This document shows positions 54,659 to 64,000 of a stretch of 64,000 nt of DNA, piece after piece. A program made the position numbers and the translations under genes. Origin of the DNA: Flavobacteriales bacterium (GTDB lineage Bacteria; Bacteroidota; Bacteroidia; Flavobacteriales_E; Vicingaceae); NCBI GenBank assembly GCA_026196775.1, contig JAPHUD010000012.1:124001-188000 (forward strand). The letters are read 5' to 3'. Below the pieces are notes generated by a model. The model ran no database searches, was not told where the DNA came from, and saw only the letters and a list, made by a program, of their open reading frames with translations. Numbering within the stretch: the first letter of the stretch is position 1; each line of letters starts with the position of its first letter.

Positions 54659-55606
54659 TTAGCCTTTAAGTTTTTTAACTGCTGCTATCATTTTAGGCAC
54701 TACTTCAAAAGCATCTCCTACAATACCGTAATCAGCAGCTTTAAAGAAAGGAGCTTCAGGGTCTGTATTAATAACTACTATAGTTTTACTTCCGTTTACT
54801 CCTGCTAAATGTTGTATAGCTCCAGAAATTCCAACGGCTATATATAAATTTGGTCTAATAGCAATTCCGGTTTGTCCAACATGTTCGTGGTGAGGTCTCC
54901 AACCGATATCAGCCACAGGTCTAGAACAAGCTGTAGCAGCTCCTAATTCTGTTGCCAATTCTTCAATCATCCCCCAATTTTCTGGCCCTTTTAAACCTCT
55001 TCCTGCTGAAACTACAATATCTGCTTCTGTTAGTGAAAGCTCTGTTGAAGCTTTTTTCACTTCTTTTACTGTTAATCTTGTTGCAGGTATTTCACAAGCA
55101 AATTTTTCTACAGTAACACTTCCTTCTCCTGTTTCTTTATCTACTGAATTAGGTAAAACAGAAATTATTTTTATTGCTGTTTTTATTTCTACATCTGCAA
55201 AAGCTTTTCCTGAAAAAACTGTTTTTCTTACTGTATTTCCTTCAGGAAGTGCTACTGCACCTGTAACTAATCCTGCATCTAATTTTGCTGCCAACATAGG
55301 AGCGGTTGCTTTCCCTGAATAATCATGAGGAAATATAATTGTTGTTGCATTTTCTTTGGTTACAGCTTGAGCAATAATTGCTGCATTTCTTTGCGGATCG
55401 AAATTATTTAACGCTGCATCATTTACATGTAAAACTTTAGTAATACCATAAGCTCCAAGCTTATCAATATCGCTAGCTTCACCAAGAACAATTGCGGTAG
55501 CTGTTTTACCTTCTTTTTTGGCTAATAAAGCACCGTAATTAGCTGCCTCAAAAGCATTTTTTGTAAGTGTTCCATCTGCGGAATCTGTATATATTAAAAC
55601 TGACAT
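54659..55606 (-). CDS. etfA: Electron transfer flavoprotein alpha subunit
   Basis: A 315-residue FAD-binding subunit. The C-terminal FAD motif GRGLKGPENW, CSRPVADIGWRPHHEHVGQTG, NLYIAVGISGAIQHLAG and VVINTDPEAPFF are clear. With EtfB it carries electrons from acyl-CoA dehydrogenases to ETF-quinone oxidoreductase. It follows etfB by 26 bases. Confidence 0.98.
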   Translation of the reverse strand: MSVLIYTDSADGTLTKNAFEAANYGALLAKKEGKTATAIVLGEASDIDKLGAYGITKVLHVNDAALNNFDPQRNAAIIAQAVTKENATTIIFPHDYSGKATAPMLAAKLDAGLVTGAVALPEGNTVRKTVFSGKAFADVEIKTAIKIISVLPNSVDKETGEGSVTVEKFACEIPATRLTVKEVKKASTELSLTEADIVVSAGRGLKGPENWGMIEELATELGAATACSRPVADIGWRPHHEHVGQTGIAIRPNLYIAVGISGAIQHLAGVNGSKTIVVINTDPEAPFFKAADYGIVGDAFEVVPKMIAAVKKLKG

Positions 55607-55632
55607 ATCTTTATTAAAGTTTAAATAATTTA

Positions 55633-56373
55633 TTAAATAGCTTTAGCTTCGTTGTGTAATAAGTCTATTAATTGTTCAACATTATCTGCATCAACATACT
55701 TACAACCTGTTTTGGCTGGCGGCAACGAGAAACTTTTTATTTCAGTAGCATTTGTAGCATCAATAGCAGCAACTACATTTAAGGGCTTTGTTCTGGCAGC
55801 CATAATTCCTCTCATATTCGGAATACGAGCCTCTGCCATTCCTTTAGCTGCACTTAGTACAAAAGGAGTTGATGTTTCTACCACTTCTACTCCACCTTCA
55901 ATTTCTCTTTCTATTGTTGCTGTTGTTCCATTCATATCTAACTTACTAGCTAACGAAACATAAGGCATATCTAAAATTGCTGCAATCATACCTCCCACTT
56001 GGGAACCATTGTAATCTATTGTTTCTTTCCCTAACAATACCATATCTGCATTATTCTCTTTTACATAATTGGCTATTTGTTTAGCAACAAAAAGTGCATC
56101 TTGTGTTGGAGCATCAATTCTCACAGCATCATCAGCACCTATAGCTAATGCTTTTCTAATAATAGCATCATTGGAAGCATCTCCAACATTTAATACAGTA
56201 ACACTTCCTCCATTTGCTTCTTTCAATTCTAAAGCCCTAACTAAGGCATACCATTCATCATAAGGATTAACAATAAATTGCACTCCATTTTCATCAAATT
56301 TTGAATTACCATCGGCAAATGCAATTTTTGATGTGGTATCTGGAGCTTTACTAATACACACAATTATTTTCAT
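55633..56373 (-). CDS. etfB: Electron transfer flavoprotein beta subunit
   Basis: A 246-residue AMP-binding subunit. KIIVCISKAPDTTSKI at the N-terminus, NPYDEWYALVRALELKE, LLGKETIDYNGSQVGGMIAAILD and the RIPNMRGIMAARTKPL segment (ETF-beta signature) are present. First gene of the etfB-etfA unit. The 163 bases upstream hold no gene; no convincing promoter was found. Confidence 0.97.
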   Translation of the reverse strand: MKIIVCISKAPDTTSKIAFADGNSKFDENGVQFIVNPYDEWYALVRALELKEANGGSVTVLNVGDASNDAIIRKALAIGADDAVRIDAPTQDALFVAKQIANYVKENNADMVLLGKETIDYNGSQVGGMIAAILDMPYVSLASKLDMNGTTATIEREIEGGVEVVETSTPFVLSAAKGMAEARIPNMRGIMAARTKPLNVVAAIDATNATEIKSFSLPPAKTGCKYVDADNVEQLIDLLHNEAKAI

Positions 56374-56536
56374 TATCTATTCTTTAAAAAATTTATATAT
56401 TAATTATTTCTAAAATTCAAGTTACGAAAGTAAGCATTATCAACTTAAAATAAAATGACTTTTAAATACAAAAAACAAGATTTTATTAAAAACTTATTAA
56501 TGTAGCTTTAATTAGCATATCATTTTCGGCTTTCAA

Positions 56537-57406
56537 TCAGGTTAATACTGCTTTAACCATTCTATTTTTATTATTAATATCTTTAATTATCTCAACCTTT
56601 TCAAAACCTTTTTTGTTGAAAAGTGAAACTACTTCATCTCCAAATTGCTCATTTATTTCCACATATAAAGTTCCATTTTCAGTAAGATGTTTGACAGCAA
56701 TGTCTGCAATTTTCTCATAAAAAAGCAACGGATTTTCATCAGGAACAAACAACGCCAAATGAGGCTCGTAATCAAGCACATTACTGTGCATTTGGTCTTG
56801 TTCTTTATTCATAATATAAGGTGGGTTGCTTACTATTACATCATATTTTACATTCACTTCTGGATTAGATAGCGCATCTACTTTATTTATTTTAATTTCT
56901 AGCTGTAAGTTCTTCGCATTTCTATCAATAACTTTTAAAACTTCATCAGAAACATCCCAAGCTGTTACATTAGTGCCTTTAAAATGATGTTTTAAACTCA
57001 AAGCTATACAACCACTACCACTACCGATATCTAATATATTTTTAGGTGGGTTTTCATCATAATCATTAATAATTAACTGAACCAACTCTTCCGTTTCAGG
57101 TCGGGGAATAAGCACATGTTCATTAACATAAAAAGACAATCCAAAAAATTCCCACTCACCAATAATATATGCTAAAGGCTTGTGTTTTTTTAAATCCTTT
57201 ACACCATAAATCACTAATAATAAATCTGATTCCGAAAGCTTCCTATCCTGATGTAATAAAAAATCTGTTCTTGTTACACCAAAAAAATGCTCAAAAAAAA
57301 TATAAAGCATACTATCCACTTCATTTTTATCATAAAAAGAAGTCAATTCTTTTTTAAAATAAGCCACAGCACTACCTAATTCATTGGAAGAAATCTTCAT
57401 TGTCAT
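56537..57406 (-). CDS. prmC: Release factor glutamine methyltransferase
   Basis: A 289-residue PrmC/HemK enzyme that methylates the GGQ glutamine of release factors 1 and 2. PLAYIIGEWEFFGLSFYVNEHVLIPRPETEELV, motif I ILDIGSGSGCIALSL and the catalytic NPPY in VSNPPYIMNKEQ are intact. The start MTMKIS may equally begin at the second Met. It is divergent from the TPR gene with 70 bases between. Confidence 0.96.
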   Translation of the reverse strand: MTMKISSNELGSAVAYFKKELTSFYDKNEVDSMLYIFFEHFFGVTRTDFLLHQDRKLSESDLLLVIYGVKDLKKHKPLAYIIGEWEFFGLSFYVNEHVLIPRPETEELVQLIINDYDENPPKNILDIGSGSGCIALSLKHHFKGTNVTAWDVSDEVLKVIDRNAKNLQLEIKINKVDALSNPEVNVKYDVIVSNPPYIMNKEQDQMHSNVLDYEPHLALFVPDENPLLFYEKIADIAVKHLTENGTLYVEINEQFGDEVVSLFNKKGFEKVEIIKDINNKNRMVKAVLT

Positions 57407-57476
57407 TATTTTTTTGTAAAATTGGCATAAAAATTATAATTTTAGCTACTTATTTTTACAAAACTCTTAAACCATA

Positions 57477-58541
57477 ATGTATATGAAAAAAATGAAACTA
57501 TTTATTCCACTTGCTTTTATATTACTATCGGCAAATATAATTGCACAAGACGTTGTTGTCGGTGATACATCAGCACTTTCAGAAGGCAAAGCAATGGAAA
57601 TCTATAATCTTGGAATTAACCAAGCAAACAGTCAAAACTTAAATGGTGCTATTGAAAGCTTTACTCAAGCTATTGAGCTCTCTCCAAATTTTGAGAAAGC
57701 CTATTTTAACAGAGGTTCTGTAAAGTTTCAATTAAAAGAGTATAAAAATGCTATTGCTGATTTCGACAAAGTTGTTGAATTAAATCCTGACTCCAATAAT
57801 GCTCATTTTTTAAGAGGTCGTTCTTATTACGAATTAGGAAATTCAGAAGCTGCATTAAAAGATTTTAACCGAGCCACAGAAATTGACCCTACCAATGCTG
57901 ATGCTTATTATTATAAAGGAACCATTTATTTTCTTGACAATAAATTTAAAGAAGCCATTGCCGAATACGATAATGCGATAAAAAACAAACCAGACTATGC
58001 TTATGCTTTTAATGATAGAGGAAGTGCTAAAAAGCAATTAAACGACATTAAAGGTGCTATTAGAGATTATGAAAAAGCATTAATGGTTGATGGAAAACTT
58101 AGCTTTGTTCACAACAATTTAGGAAGTGCTTATAGAGCCAATAGCGAATACGAATTAGCTATAAAAAGCTATTCAAAAGCTATTTTCTTAAACGAAAATT
58201 ATTTTATTGCTTACAACAACAGAGGCTTGGCAAAACTTGAAAAAGGTGATTATAAAGATGCTATAAAAGATTTTGATGAAACCATAATGTTAAATCCAAA
58301 ATATGCTTATGCTTTTAATAATAGAGCTTCGGCTAAATATAAATTAAAAGATTATGAAGGTGCTGTAGCAGATTGCGATAAAGCCATTTCATTAGATAAA
58401 AATTATGCAGCTGCTTATCTTAACAGAGGTATTGCTTACGAAATGCTCAGAAAAGAAGATAAAGCTTGCGAAGATTGGAACAAAGCAGCTGAACTAGGAT
58501 TAAAAAATGGCAAAGCCTTTTCTCAACAAATTTGTAATTAA
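57477..58541 (+). CDS. Exported TPR-repeat protein
   Basis: A 354-residue protein with a signal peptide (ending NIIAQ near residue 23) and about eight 34-residue TPRs in a row (about 35-330), with recurring units such as AIADFDKVVELNPDSNNA and YNNRGLAKLEKGDYKDAI. It is a scaffold of canonical TPRs, probably periplasmic. The PD40/OmpA gene lies 54 bases downstream, so it may serve that protein. Three Met codons within the first six make the exact start uncertain. Confidence 0.9.
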   Translation: MYMKKMKLFIPLAFILLSANIIAQDVVVGDTSALSEGKAMEIYNLGINQANSQNLNGAIESFTQAIELSPNFEKAYFNRGSVKFQLKEYKNAIADFDKVVELNPDSNNAHFLRGRSYYELGNSEAALKDFNRATEIDPTNADAYYYKGTIYFLDNKFKEAIAEYDNAIKNKPDYAYAFNDRGSAKKQLNDIKGAIRDYEKALMVDGKLSFVHNNLGSAYRANSEYELAIKSYSKAIFLNENYFIAYNNRGLAKLEKGDYKDAIKDFDETIMLNPKYAYAFNNRASAKYKLKDYEGAVADCDKAISLDKNYAAAYLNRGIAYEMLRKEDKACEDWNKAAELGLKNGKAFSQQICN

Positions 58542-58595
58542 TCAAACATAATTAAAACTCATTTTTTTTATAACACACAATAAAATACCTAACAT

Positions 58596-60731
58596 ATGAA
58601 ATATATATTTATCAGTCTATTAGTTGCTATTTTTTCTTTAAATGTAAAAGCACAGCAGGACACTCCTTTTGATAAAAAACTATTTAAAGAACAAAAAGAT
58701 GCTTTTAAAGAAGCAGAAGAAAATCTTAAAATAGGTGAAAAAACTTTTACTTTAATGTCACCAGAATATTTAGATGAAAATACTAATGACTATAAAATTA
58801 GAGTTTCTTATTACAAAGAGTCATTACCATTCTTAGTAAAAGCTAATAGTTTCAATCCAAATAATTCTCAACTAAATTATAAAATTGGCAGATGTTACTT
58901 AGTCTCTTCTGTTTATAAGGAAGAAAGTGTTCCTCACTTAGAAAAAGCATTAAAGCTAAACCCAAATGTAACTCCAGATATTCATTATCACTTAGGAAGA
59001 GCTTATCACATAACTATGGATTTTGACAAAGCTATAGCTGCTTTTGAAAAACACAAAGCTGTTGTTAGTAAAAACCCTATTGAACTGGAAGATGTTATAA
59101 GAAGAATAGAACAATGCAAAACCGCCAAAGAATTAGTTGCAAATCCTGTTAGGGTTTTTATTGATAATTTGGGAGGTGTTGTCAACTCAAAATATCCTGA
59201 ATATGGTGCAATAATTAATGCTGATGAATCGGTAATGATGTTTACCTCTCGAAGAAACACCACTACTGGCGGTGGTATAGACCTTGGTTTAAATGAATAT
59301 TTTGAAGATATTTATATCTCTAAAAAAATGAATGGCAGGTGGTCTGCTCCTGAAAACTTGGGAAGCCCTGTAAATACACCCGAACATGACGCTACTGTTG
59401 CCGTTGCTCCTGATGCTCAAAGTATGATAATTTATATTGATGATAAAGGAGATGGAAATCTATACGAAACCAAATTAATTGGTTCTTCTTGGTCGAAACC
59501 AAAAAAGATGAATAAAAACATCAATACCAAATACCATGAATCTTCAGCAAGTTACTCTAGTGATGGTAAAACACTTTATTTTGTAAGTAGCAAGCCTGAT
59601 GGTAGTTTTGGTAATAGAGATATTTATGTTACCAATTGGGATGAAAAACTACAAGATTGGGGACCTGCTCAAAACTTAGGCCCAACCATAAATACCAAAT
59701 ACCAAGAAGAGTCTGTTTTAATTCACCCTGATGGTAAAACGCTATATTTCTCTTCTCAAGGACATAAAAGTATGGGAGGCTACGATATTTTTGTTTCAGA
59801 AAAACAAGCCAACGGAAGTTGGAGTGAACCAAAAAATTTAGGTTACCCTATTAATACTGTTGATGATGATGTGTTCTTCATTATTAATTCAAGCGGTAGA
59901 AGAGGTTATTACTCTTCATTTAAATCTGATGGATACGGTGAAAAAGATATTTACATGATTACTTTCTTAGGTCCTGAAAAACCGATGCAAATTAGCTCTG
60001 AAGATAATTTATTAGCCTCTATTGCTAAACCTGTAAGCGAAAAAGTAATTGAAAAAGCAGTAAATACTGATGCTAAAAAAATTACTATCCTTAAAGGTAT
60101 TATTAGCGATGAAAAAACCAAACAGCCACTTGGTGCAAGCATTGAGTTAGTTGATGTAGAAGCAAACGTTACTTTAGCCACTTTTGAATCAAATGAAACT
60201 ACTGGTAAATATTTGGTATCTCTTCCTTCTGGGAAAAACTATGGTTTAATTATCAGAAAAGAAAGTTACTTGTTCCACTCGGAGAACTTTAACATTCCTG
60301 AATCTGCAGCTTACCAAGAAGTAGAAAGAAACATTGAGCTTAAGAAAATTGATATCGGAAGTATTATTGTCTTGAAAAACATTTTCTACGATTACAATAA
60401 AGCTACGCTTAGAGACGCTTCTAAAAATGAGTTAGACCGATTGGTTAAATTACTTAACGAAAACCCAACCATTAAAATTGAGCTTTCTGCACATACCGAT
60501 TCAAGAGGTGGAGATAAATACAATGAAGACTTATCTCAAAAAAGAGCTCAATCTTGTGTAGATTATTTGGTTAAAAATGGAATTGCTGCCGACAGATTAA
60601 TTTCTAAAGGTTACGGAGAATCTCGTTTGGTAATTACAGATGCAGAAATTGCTAAACTTAAGTTTGAAGAAGACAAAGAAGCAGCTCACCAAGAAAACAG
60701 AAGAACAGAGTTTAAGATTTTGAGCAAATAA
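58596..60731 (+). CDS. TPR / PD40 / OmpA family envelope protein (PorE-like architecture)
   Basis: A 711-residue exported protein: signal peptide (about residues 1-19, ending VKAQ), TPR-like helices (about 30-170), PD40 propeller (about 195-465, for example SSDGKTLYFVS and HPDGKTLYFSSQGHKSMGG), a regulatory-like beta domain (about 495-585) and a canonical OmpA C-terminal domain (about 590-711). The peptidoglycan-binding Asp and Arg are present in SAHTDSRGG and NEDLSQKRAQSC. The domain order equals PorE of type IX secretion, but there is no lipobox cysteine, so the PorE identity is not claimed. It is paralogous to the genes at the left end of the window. Confidence 0.93.
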   Translation: MKYIFISLLVAIFSLNVKAQQDTPFDKKLFKEQKDAFKEAEENLKIGEKTFTLMSPEYLDENTNDYKIRVSYYKESLPFLVKANSFNPNNSQLNYKIGRCYLVSSVYKEESVPHLEKALKLNPNVTPDIHYHLGRAYHITMDFDKAIAAFEKHKAVVSKNPIELEDVIRRIEQCKTAKELVANPVRVFIDNLGGVVNSKYPEYGAIINADESVMMFTSRRNTTTGGGIDLGLNEYFEDIYISKKMNGRWSAPENLGSPVNTPEHDATVAVAPDAQSMIIYIDDKGDGNLYETKLIGSSWSKPKKMNKNINTKYHESSASYSSDGKTLYFVSSKPDGSFGNRDIYVTNWDEKLQDWGPAQNLGPTINTKYQEESVLIHPDGKTLYFSSQGHKSMGGYDIFVSEKQANGSWSEPKNLGYPINTVDDDVFFIINSSGRRGYYSSFKSDGYGEKDIYMITFLGPEKPMQISSEDNLLASIAKPVSEKVIEKAVNTDAKKITILKGIISDEKTKQPLGASIELVDVEANVTLATFESNETTGKYLVSLPSGKNYGLIIRKESYLFHSENFNIPESAAYQEVERNIELKKIDIGSIIVLKNIFYDYNKATLRDASKNELDRLVKLLNENPTIKIELSAHTDSRGGDKYNEDLSQKRAQSCVDYLVKNGIAADRLISKGYGESRLVITDAEIAKLKFEEDKEAAHQENRRTEFKILSK

Positions 60732-60799
60732 GCTTAGTTAGTTTATGAGTTTAGTTTTTCTTCTAAACTAAGTTCATTTCTGTCTTATTGTCATAAAAT

Positions 60800-60838
60800 T
60801 GTCAGCCATTAATCGGTAATTTCGGTTAATGGCTGACA
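60800..60838 (+). terminator. Inverted repeat, likely terminator
   Basis: TGTCAGCCATTAA (60800-60812) and TTAATGGCTGACA (60826-60838) form a perfect 13-base stem with a 13-base loop, followed by TATTTT. It lies between the PD40/OmpA gene and dnaK. The T-run is imperfect, so a protein-binding site for dnaK control is an alternative. Confidence 0.6.
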
Positions 60839-60929
60839 TATTTTCAAGAAAATGCTGTTAAAAACCAATGGCATATCCTTTGACTATTCCTTTTCGAAAA
60901 TAATTTTTAAACTAATAAAAACTAATATC

Positions 60930-62852
60930 ATGAGTAAAATAATAGGAATAGACTTAGGAACAACCAATTCATGTGTTTCTGTAATGGAAGGTAACGAGCC
61001 GGTTGTTATCCCTAATGCTGAAGGAAAAAGAACCACCCCTTCTATCGTTGCTTTTTTAGAAGGCGGAGAAAGAACTGTTGGAGATCCTGCCAAAAGACAA
61101 GCTATTACCAACCCAACCAAAACCATATCTTCTATTAAAAGATTTATGGGAAATTCATTCGACCAAGTAGCTAGCGAAATTAAAAGGGCTTCTTACGAAG
61201 TAGTAAAAGGGGAAAATAATACGCCAAGAGTAAAAATTGACGACAGATTATATACACCGCAAGAAATTTCAGCAATGGTATTGCAAAAAATGAAAAAAAC
61301 CGCTGAAGATTACTTAGGACAATCTGTTAGTGAGGCAGTAATTACTGTACCTGCATACTTTAACGATGCGCAACGTCAGGCTACCAAAGAAGCCGGAGAA
61401 ATTGCAGGATTAAAAGTAAAAAGAATCATTAACGAGCCTACTGCTGCTGCTTTAGCTTACGGCTTAGATAAAAAATCTCAAGACATGAAAATTGTAGTGT
61501 TCGACTGTGGTGGTGGTACACATGACGTTTCTATTCTTGAATTAGGTGATGGTGTTTTTGAAGTAAAATCTACTGATGGAGATACACACCTTGGTGGTGA
61601 TGATTTTGACCAAGTAATCATTGATTGGTTAGCTGATGAATTTAATGCTGCTGAAAGCATCGATTTAAGAAATGACCCAATGGCATTACAACGTTTAAAA
61701 GAAGCTGCTGAGAAAGCGAAAGTAGAACTTTCTAGCACCAGCTCTACAGAAATTAACTTACCATACGTTACCGCAACTGCTTCAGGACCTAAACACTTGG
61801 TAAAAACCTTATCGAGAGCTAAGTTTGAGCAATTGGCAGACGAGTTAATTAAAAGAACTATTGAGCCATGTAAAACTGCGCTAAAAAGTGCAGGATACAG
61901 TGCAAAAGACATCAACGAAGTAATTTTAGTTGGTGGTTCTACCAGAATCCCTGCTATACAAGAAGCAGTAAAATCATTCTTCGGAAAAGAGCCTTCTAAA
62001 GGAGTAAATCCTGATGAAGTAGTTGCTATTGGTGCAGCCATTCAAGGTGGTGTATTAACCGGAGAAGTTAAAGATGTATTGTTACTAGATGTTACTCCTC
62101 TATCGTTGGGAATTGAAACCATGGGTGGTGTAATGACCAAATTAATTGAAGCCAACACTACTATCCCAACTAAAAAATCGGAGACCTTCTCTACAGCGTC
62201 TGACAACCAACCAGCGGTAGATATCCATGTATTACAAGGAGAAAGACCAATGGCTGCTGACAACAAATCGTTAGGAAGATTTCAATTGACTGACATTCCA
62301 CCGGCACCAAGAGGCGTACCTCAAATTGAAGTAACCTTTGATATTGATGCTAACGGAATTATGAATATTTCTGCTAAAGATAAAGCTACCGGTAAAGAGC
62401 AAAGCATTAGAATTGAAGCTTCTTCAGGATTAAGCGAAGATGAAATTGCAAGAATGAAGCGTGAAGCGGAAGAAAATGCTGATGCTGATAAAAAAGCGAA
62501 GGAAATTGCTGAGACAATGAACCAAGCAGATAGCTTAATCTTCCAAACAGAAAAACAATTGAAAGATTATGGCGACAAATTGCCGGCTGACAAAAAGCAA
62601 CCTATTGAGGATGCCTTAGCTGAACTAAAAAAAGCATACGAAGCTAAAGATGTTGAGGCTTGTAAAGCAGGAATTGAAAAACTAAATACGGTTTTCCAAG
62701 CTGCTTCTCAAGAGATGTATAATGCTCAACAACAAGCTGGAGGAGCAGAAGGTGCTGAAGGTGCTGGAAATACTTCTGGTGAAAATGGTAGCGATGAAGT
62801 TACTGATGTTGACTTTGAAGAAGTAACTGACGCAGACGATAACAACAAGTAA
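60930..62852 (+). CDS. dnaK: Molecular chaperone DnaK (Hsp70)
   Basis: A 640-residue Hsp70. The ATG at 60930 is chosen because [21 protein letters not shown] is the universal start; an in-frame ATG at 60852 would add 26 unrelated residues. The nucleotide domain has [38 protein letters not shown] (Cys in place of the usual Leu or Val, and His for Thr/Phe, at FDCGGGTHD) and [11 protein letters not shown]. The substrate domain follows, then a helical lid and the usual EEVTDAD-type acidic tail. dnaJ and grpE are not adjacent. Confidence 0.99.
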   Translation: MSKIIGIDLGTTNSCVSVMEGNEPVVIPNAEGKRTTPSIVAFLEGGERTVGDPAKRQAITNPTKTISSIKRFMGNSFDQVASEIKRASYEVVKGENNTPRVKIDDRLYTPQEISAMVLQKMKKTAEDYLGQSVSEAVITVPAYFNDAQRQATKEAGEIAGLKVKRIINEPTAAALAYGLDKKSQDMKIVVFDCGGGTHDVSILELGDGVFEVKSTDGDTHLGGDDFDQVIIDWLADEFNAAESIDLRNDPMALQRLKEAAEKAKVELSSTSSTEINLPYVTATASGPKHLVKTLSRAKFEQLADELIKRTIEPCKTALKSAGYSAKDINEVILVGGSTRIPAIQEAVKSFFGKEPSKGVNPDEVVAIGAAIQGGVLTGEVKDVLLLDVTPLSLGIETMGGVMTKLIEANTTIPTKKSETFSTASDNQPAVDIHVLQGERPMAADNKSLGRFQLTDIPPAPRGVPQIEVTFDIDANGIMNISAKDKATGKEQSIRIEASSGLSEDEIARMKREAEENADADKKAKEIAETMNQADSLIFQTEKQLKDYGDKLPADKKQPIEDALAELKKAYEAKDVEACKAGIEKLNTVFQAASQEMYNAQQQAGGAEGAEGAGNTSGENGSDEVTDVDFEEVTDADDNNK

Positions 62853-62879
62853 TAATTTTTCATAATAAATAGTTAACCT

Positions 62880-62915
62880 AAAATCCCTGTTAAGCAATTA
62901 GCAGGGATTTTTTAT
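62880..62915 (+). terminator. Terminator after dnaK
   Basis: AAAATCCCTG (62880-62889) pairs with CAGGGATTTT (62902-62911) around a 12-base loop and runs into a T-rich tract; it starts 28 bases after the dnaK stop. Confidence 0.88.
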
Positions 62916-62940
62916 TTATTCAGTAGTTATTAACATCTAA

Positions 62941-62970
62941 TTGATTAAGAAGCTGTTTTGGGTAAATTTG
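62941..62970 (+). promoter_or_regulatory. Promoter of the zinc-ribbon gene
   Basis: TTG at 62941-62943, a 19-base spacer, and TAAATTTG at 62963-62970 match the Bacteroidota consensus exactly. The ATG of the following gene lies 118 bases further on, giving a leader of about 110 bases that contains a nine-codon ORF (63066-63095) overlapping the gene's start. Confidence 0.6.
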
Positions 62971-63087
62971 GAGAAAATAGATGTGACTAAAAGTTAAGTC
63001 TATACATCCAAAAACTACTAGATATATTCAACTATTTAAATAAAAACTGAGAATATATAAGTTGTATGCAAGCTAAAAGAACAGAAT

Positions 63088-64000
63088 ATGTTTGAAAAAC
63101 TTCTTAAAGAACTAAAGCAATTAGACAATACAAAAATTTCGATTCCGATTGATACAGATGAAAATGGATTCTTCGACAGAGAATGTCCAGACGAGGAATG
63201 TATGTTTGTGTTTAAGGTTCACGAAGAAGATTGGGAGAAAAATTTTAAAGATGAATCTGTGTTCTGTCCAATGTGTGGAAATGAATCAACAAGTGATACT
63301 TTTTGTACAACAGAACAAGTAGATAATGCCCATAAACAAGCTACAGAATTTATTGAAGGTAAAATCCATAAAGCAATGAAGGATGATGCCAAAAGTTTTA
63401 ATAGTCGTCAACCTAAAGGAGGATTCATCTCAATGAGTATGAGTGTTAAAGGACATACACCTCAAAAATTGATTATACCAATACCTTCACAAGAAATTTT
63501 TGAACAAAAAATTAAATGCGAAAAATGCGAATCAAGATATTCTGTAATTGGCAGTGCTTTCTTTTGTCCTTGTTGTGGACATAATTCAGTTGAACAGACC
63601 TTTAATAACACAATTAATAAGATTGAAAGTTCAATAAATAATATACCTACGATAAAAAAAACGTTAAACGAACTAAGTAAAGACCAAGCTGAAAATACTT
63701 GTCAAACACTAATTGAAAAGTGCCTACTTGATTCAGTAGTTGCATTTCAACGATACTGCGATATTATGTATTCTAAACATAAGAACGCAAAGTTAAAAGT
63801 TCCCTTCAACGCATTTCAAAAACTTGATATTGGAGGAGAATTATGGCAAGAGCTTTTTAACGAAAGCTATCAAAATTGGTTGTCAGACACGGAATATAAA
63901 AGACTAAATATTTTATTTCAAAGAAGACATTTACTTCAACATACTGAGGGTATTGTAGATGAAAAGTATATAGCAAAATCATCTGACAACAAATACAAAT
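63088..64000 (+). CDS. Double zinc-ribbon protein with HEPN-like motif, 3' end missing
   Basis: An open frame of 304 codons from ATG 63088 to the window edge with no stop. Two zinc-ribbons are visible: C33-x4-C38 with C60-x2-C63 (CPMCG), and C144-x2-C147 with C160-x2-C163 (CPCCG). Behind them is a helical region (about residues 170-295) with R280-x4-H285 in RRHLLQHTEGIVDEKYI, the pattern of HEPN nucleases and of HEPN-like regulatory domains. I do not recognise the family. The gene has its own promoter and follows the dnaK terminator. Function could be defence-related or regulatory. Confidence 0.75.
   Translation, partial: MFEKLLKELKQLDNTKISIPIDTDENGFFDRECPDEECMFVFKVHEEDWEKNFKDESVFCPMCGNESTSDTFCTTEQVDNAHKQATEFIEGKIHKAMKDDAKSFNSRQPKGGFISMSMSVKGHTPQKLIIPIPSQEIFEQKIKCEKCESRYSVIGSAFFCPCCGHNSVEQTFNNTINKIESSINNIPTIKKTLNELSKDQAENTCQTLIEKCLLDSVVAFQRYCDIMYSKHKNAKLKVPFNAFQKLDIGGELWQELFNESYQNWLSDTEYKRLNILFQRRHLLQHTEGIVDEKYIAKSSDNKYK

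Noticed and set aside
58596-60731. PorE of the type IX secretion system
   Set aside because: Domain order matches, but no lipobox cysteine and no neighbouring por or gld genes; left as PorE-like architecture.
60852-60929. Upstream ATG for dnaK
   Set aside because: Adds 26 residues not found in Hsp70 proteins; ATG 60930 gives the universal start.
61478-62041. 187-codon open frame on the minus strand inside dnaK
   Set aside because: It is antisense to a highly conserved gene and its translation has no recognisable domain; a codon-bias shadow.
1-64000. tRNA, rRNA or CRISPR arrays
   Set aside because: Reading the intergenic regions showed no cloverleaf-like GTTCGA/CCA arrangement and no regularly spaced identical repeats. 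A covariance-model search would be needed to exclude small RNAs.

Overview
The window is AT-rich DNA from a member of the Bacteroidota, most likely a Flavobacteriales-like lineage. Evidence for this: TPR/PD40/OmpA surface proteins, SiaB/SiaC, DUF2339 and DUF6265 families, TonB C-terminal-domain proteins, 5' regions without Shine-Dalgarno sequences, and promoter -7 elements of the Bacteroidota form TAnnTTTG. No rRNA, tRNA, CRISPR array, transposase or integrase was seen. No gene-free stretch exceeds 300 bases. The first gene (5' end) and last gene (3' end) are cut by the window edges.

Layout. 1-5542: three tandem genes for envelope proteins built from TPRs, a PD40 beta-propeller and a regulatory-like beta domain, with or without an OmpA-like end; a canonical relative sits at 58596-60731. 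5560-8495: a DEDDh exonuclease and a large membrane protein. 8505-13446 (minus): a compact operon yaaA-cvfB-hemB-hemL-hemE. 13653-17163: mutL and two tandem rhomboid proteases. 17195-20728 (minus): a secreted transglutaminase-like protein, a ZIP metal transporter and a methyltransferase. 20959-21929: a SiaB/SiaC signalling pair with a strong promoter and terminator. 22077-26113: DUF2339, DUF3999 and DUF6265 proteins. 26119-29142 (minus): zinc phospholipase C-like protein, ComB and GcvT. 29267-31768: a two-gene patch (TonB-domain protein and KAP P-loop NTPase) bracketed by degenerate direct repeats.

31812-49193 (minus) is a 17-gene surface-polysaccharide locus. From the promoter end it encodes a Wzz-like chain-length protein, Wzx flippase, a polymerase, glycosyltransferases, methyltransferases, FdtA/FdtB for a 3-amino-3,6-dideoxy sugar, an acetyltransferase, a ligase/polymerase, WecB, a second aminotransferase, a small initiating sugar transferase and a WbpM-type dehydratase. 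The last three would together make and load a 4-amino (bacillosamine-like) sugar; this is inferred from family membership.

49328-62852 is housekeeping: a pterin pair (PTPS-II type synthase and folE), a Bax-inhibitor-1 protein, ychF, a nucleoside transporter, a bifunctional nuclease, etfB-etfA, prmC, a TPR protein, the canonical PD40/OmpA protein and dnaK. The final gene (63088 to the edge) is an unrecognised double zinc-ribbon protein with a HEPN-like RxxxxH motif.

The best candidates for something undescribed are the modified OmpA-like domains in the first two genes, the repeat-bracketed KAP NTPase patch, and the zinc-ribbon/HEPN-like gene at the right edge.
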